From JBBDYH01 sp040901795 (lineage in GTDB: Bacteria > Planctomycetota > Planctomycetia > Pirellulales > JALHPA01), in NCBI GenBank assembly GCA_040901795.1, contig JBBDYH010000099.1:1-21486 (forward strand): a stretch of 21,486 bases of DNA, given 5' to 3'. How positions within the stretch are numbered: the stretch's first letter is position 1; each line of letters starts with the position of its first letter. The translations under genes and the position numbers were made by a program. Positions 20,926 through 21,486 of this stretch are shown piece after piece. Under the pieces are notes generated by a model. The model worked only from the letters and a program-made list of their open reading frames with translations. It did not search any database and was not told the origin of the DNA.

Positions 20926-21486
20926 TTACACTGCGTCCGGCGCGCCGTCGCCGTGATGGCCATCGTGCTCGTGTCGGCCATTCTTGCTCTCGGCGGGGGC
21001 TGAGCCGAGCGCCCAGTCCCGCCGTTGCCGCGAGCTGGGAATGTCCATCGCCTTGCGGTACTTGGTCACCGTGCGGCGTGCGACTGTGAGGCCGTGCTTG
21101 GCCAGTTCGCGCACCAGCTCGTCGTCGCTGAATGGGCTGCGCTTGTCCTCGTGATCGACGATCTCGTGGAGCTTGAGCCGCACCGCGTCCCAGGCCACCT
21201 CTTCGCCCTGGGCGCTGACCGTGCCGCCGACGAAGAACCGCTTGAGCGGAAAAATCCCCCGCGGCGTCTGGATCCACTTGTCGTCTACAGCCCGGCTGAC
21301 CGTGGTGACATGGACACCCACCTTGTCCGCGATCTGCTGCATTTTCAAGGGTTCGATCGACTCGGGTCCTTTGCTGAGGAATTCGGTCTGATGATCGACA
21401 ATCGCCTGCGCCACCTTGGTCAGCGTGTTGCGGCGCTGCTCGATCGATTCGATCAGCCACTGGGCCGAGTTGATCTTGCGCTTGAT
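20926..21486 (-). CDS. rpoN: RNA polymerase sigma-54 factor RpoN (C-terminal part)
   Basis: The last 186 residues of RpoN; the gene continues past the right edge, so the N-terminus is missing. The visible part begins IKRKINSAQWLIESIEQRRN, in the core-binding region. The helix-turn-helix (MQQIADKVGVHVTTVSRAV) and QTPRGIFPLKRFF follow, then the RpoN box ARRTVTKYR that reads the -24 promoter element. After the box comes an unusual ~25-residue tail rich in His, Asp and Gly (NGRHEHDGHHGDGAPDAV). The frame stays open to the window end; internal GTG codons are not starts. It supplies the sigma factor for which the activator at 8015-10054 is built. Confidence 0.93.
   Translation of the reverse strand: MKRKINSAQWLIESIEQRRNTLTKVAQAIVDHQTEFLSKGPESIEPLKMQQIADKVGVHVTTVSRAVDDKWIQTPRGIFPLKRFFVGGTVSAQGEEVAWDAVRLKLHEIVDHEDKRSPFSDDELVRELAKHGLTVARRTVTKYRKAMDIPSSRQRRDWALGSAPAESKNGRHEHDGHHGDGAPDAV

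Overview
The window looks like chromosomal DNA of a planctomycete, probably of the Pirellulales/Lacipirellulaceae type. The reasons are high GC, exosortase-sorted PEP-CTERM proteins with dockerin-like repeats, a giant PA14/beta-strand-repeat surface protein, a secreted YYAP-repeat protein, and scattered short palindromes after stop codons. Placement is inferred from gene content; no rRNA or other phylogenetic marker was compared.

Layout. Positions 55-7729 (minus strand) hold two PEP-CTERM surface proteins. One is a 2280-residue giant with PA14 domains. The other, downstream, is a 216-residue protein that is essentially the giant's C-terminal module on its own signal peptide. Positions 8015-10054 (minus) encode a GAF-domain sigma-54 activator with a GAFTDA loop. 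From 10173 to 13732 (plus) runs a tight set: a VapBC-type toxin-antitoxin pair, fabI four bases later, a Nudix hydrolase, and a MerA/Lpd-like flavoprotein overlapping it. A YYAP-repeat exported protein (13877-14374) ends in a good intrinsic terminator (14437-14476). That terminator lies just before a CtBP/PGDH-like dehydrogenase (14489-15490), which is followed by an unrecognised Tat-exported protein (15625-17151). purE (minus) and a Sua5-type threonylcarbamoyl-AMP synthase (plus) diverge at about 17.8 kb. An alkyltransferase-like protein and nrdR converge at 19.5 kb. A zinc-ribbon/PH membrane protein converges on the 3' part of rpoN, which runs off the right edge.

How the genes fit together. 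Most of the right half is housekeeping: lipid synthesis (FabI), nucleotide metabolism and its control (PurE, NrdR), tRNA t6A modification (TsaC/Sua5), nucleotide clean-up or repair (Nudix, ATL-like) and sigma-54 transcription (RpoN plus an activator). The left half is accessory cell-surface material that would need an exosortase encoded elsewhere. No tRNA, rRNA, CRISPR array, transposase, integrase or phage gene was seen. No gap exceeds 300 bases; the largest, 7730-8014, shows nothing convincing.

Most interesting signals: the partial duplication that yields a stand-alone anchor module; a perfect palindrome covering the leader of that gene; a family of palindromes with a GGC-NNN-GCC-like core after several genes; EF-hand-like loops inside the PA14 domains; the GAFTDA activator; fabI apparently in a toxin-antitoxin transcript; and a terminator hairpin directly ahead of the dehydrogenase start. 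None amounts to a clear new multi-gene defence or biosynthetic system.
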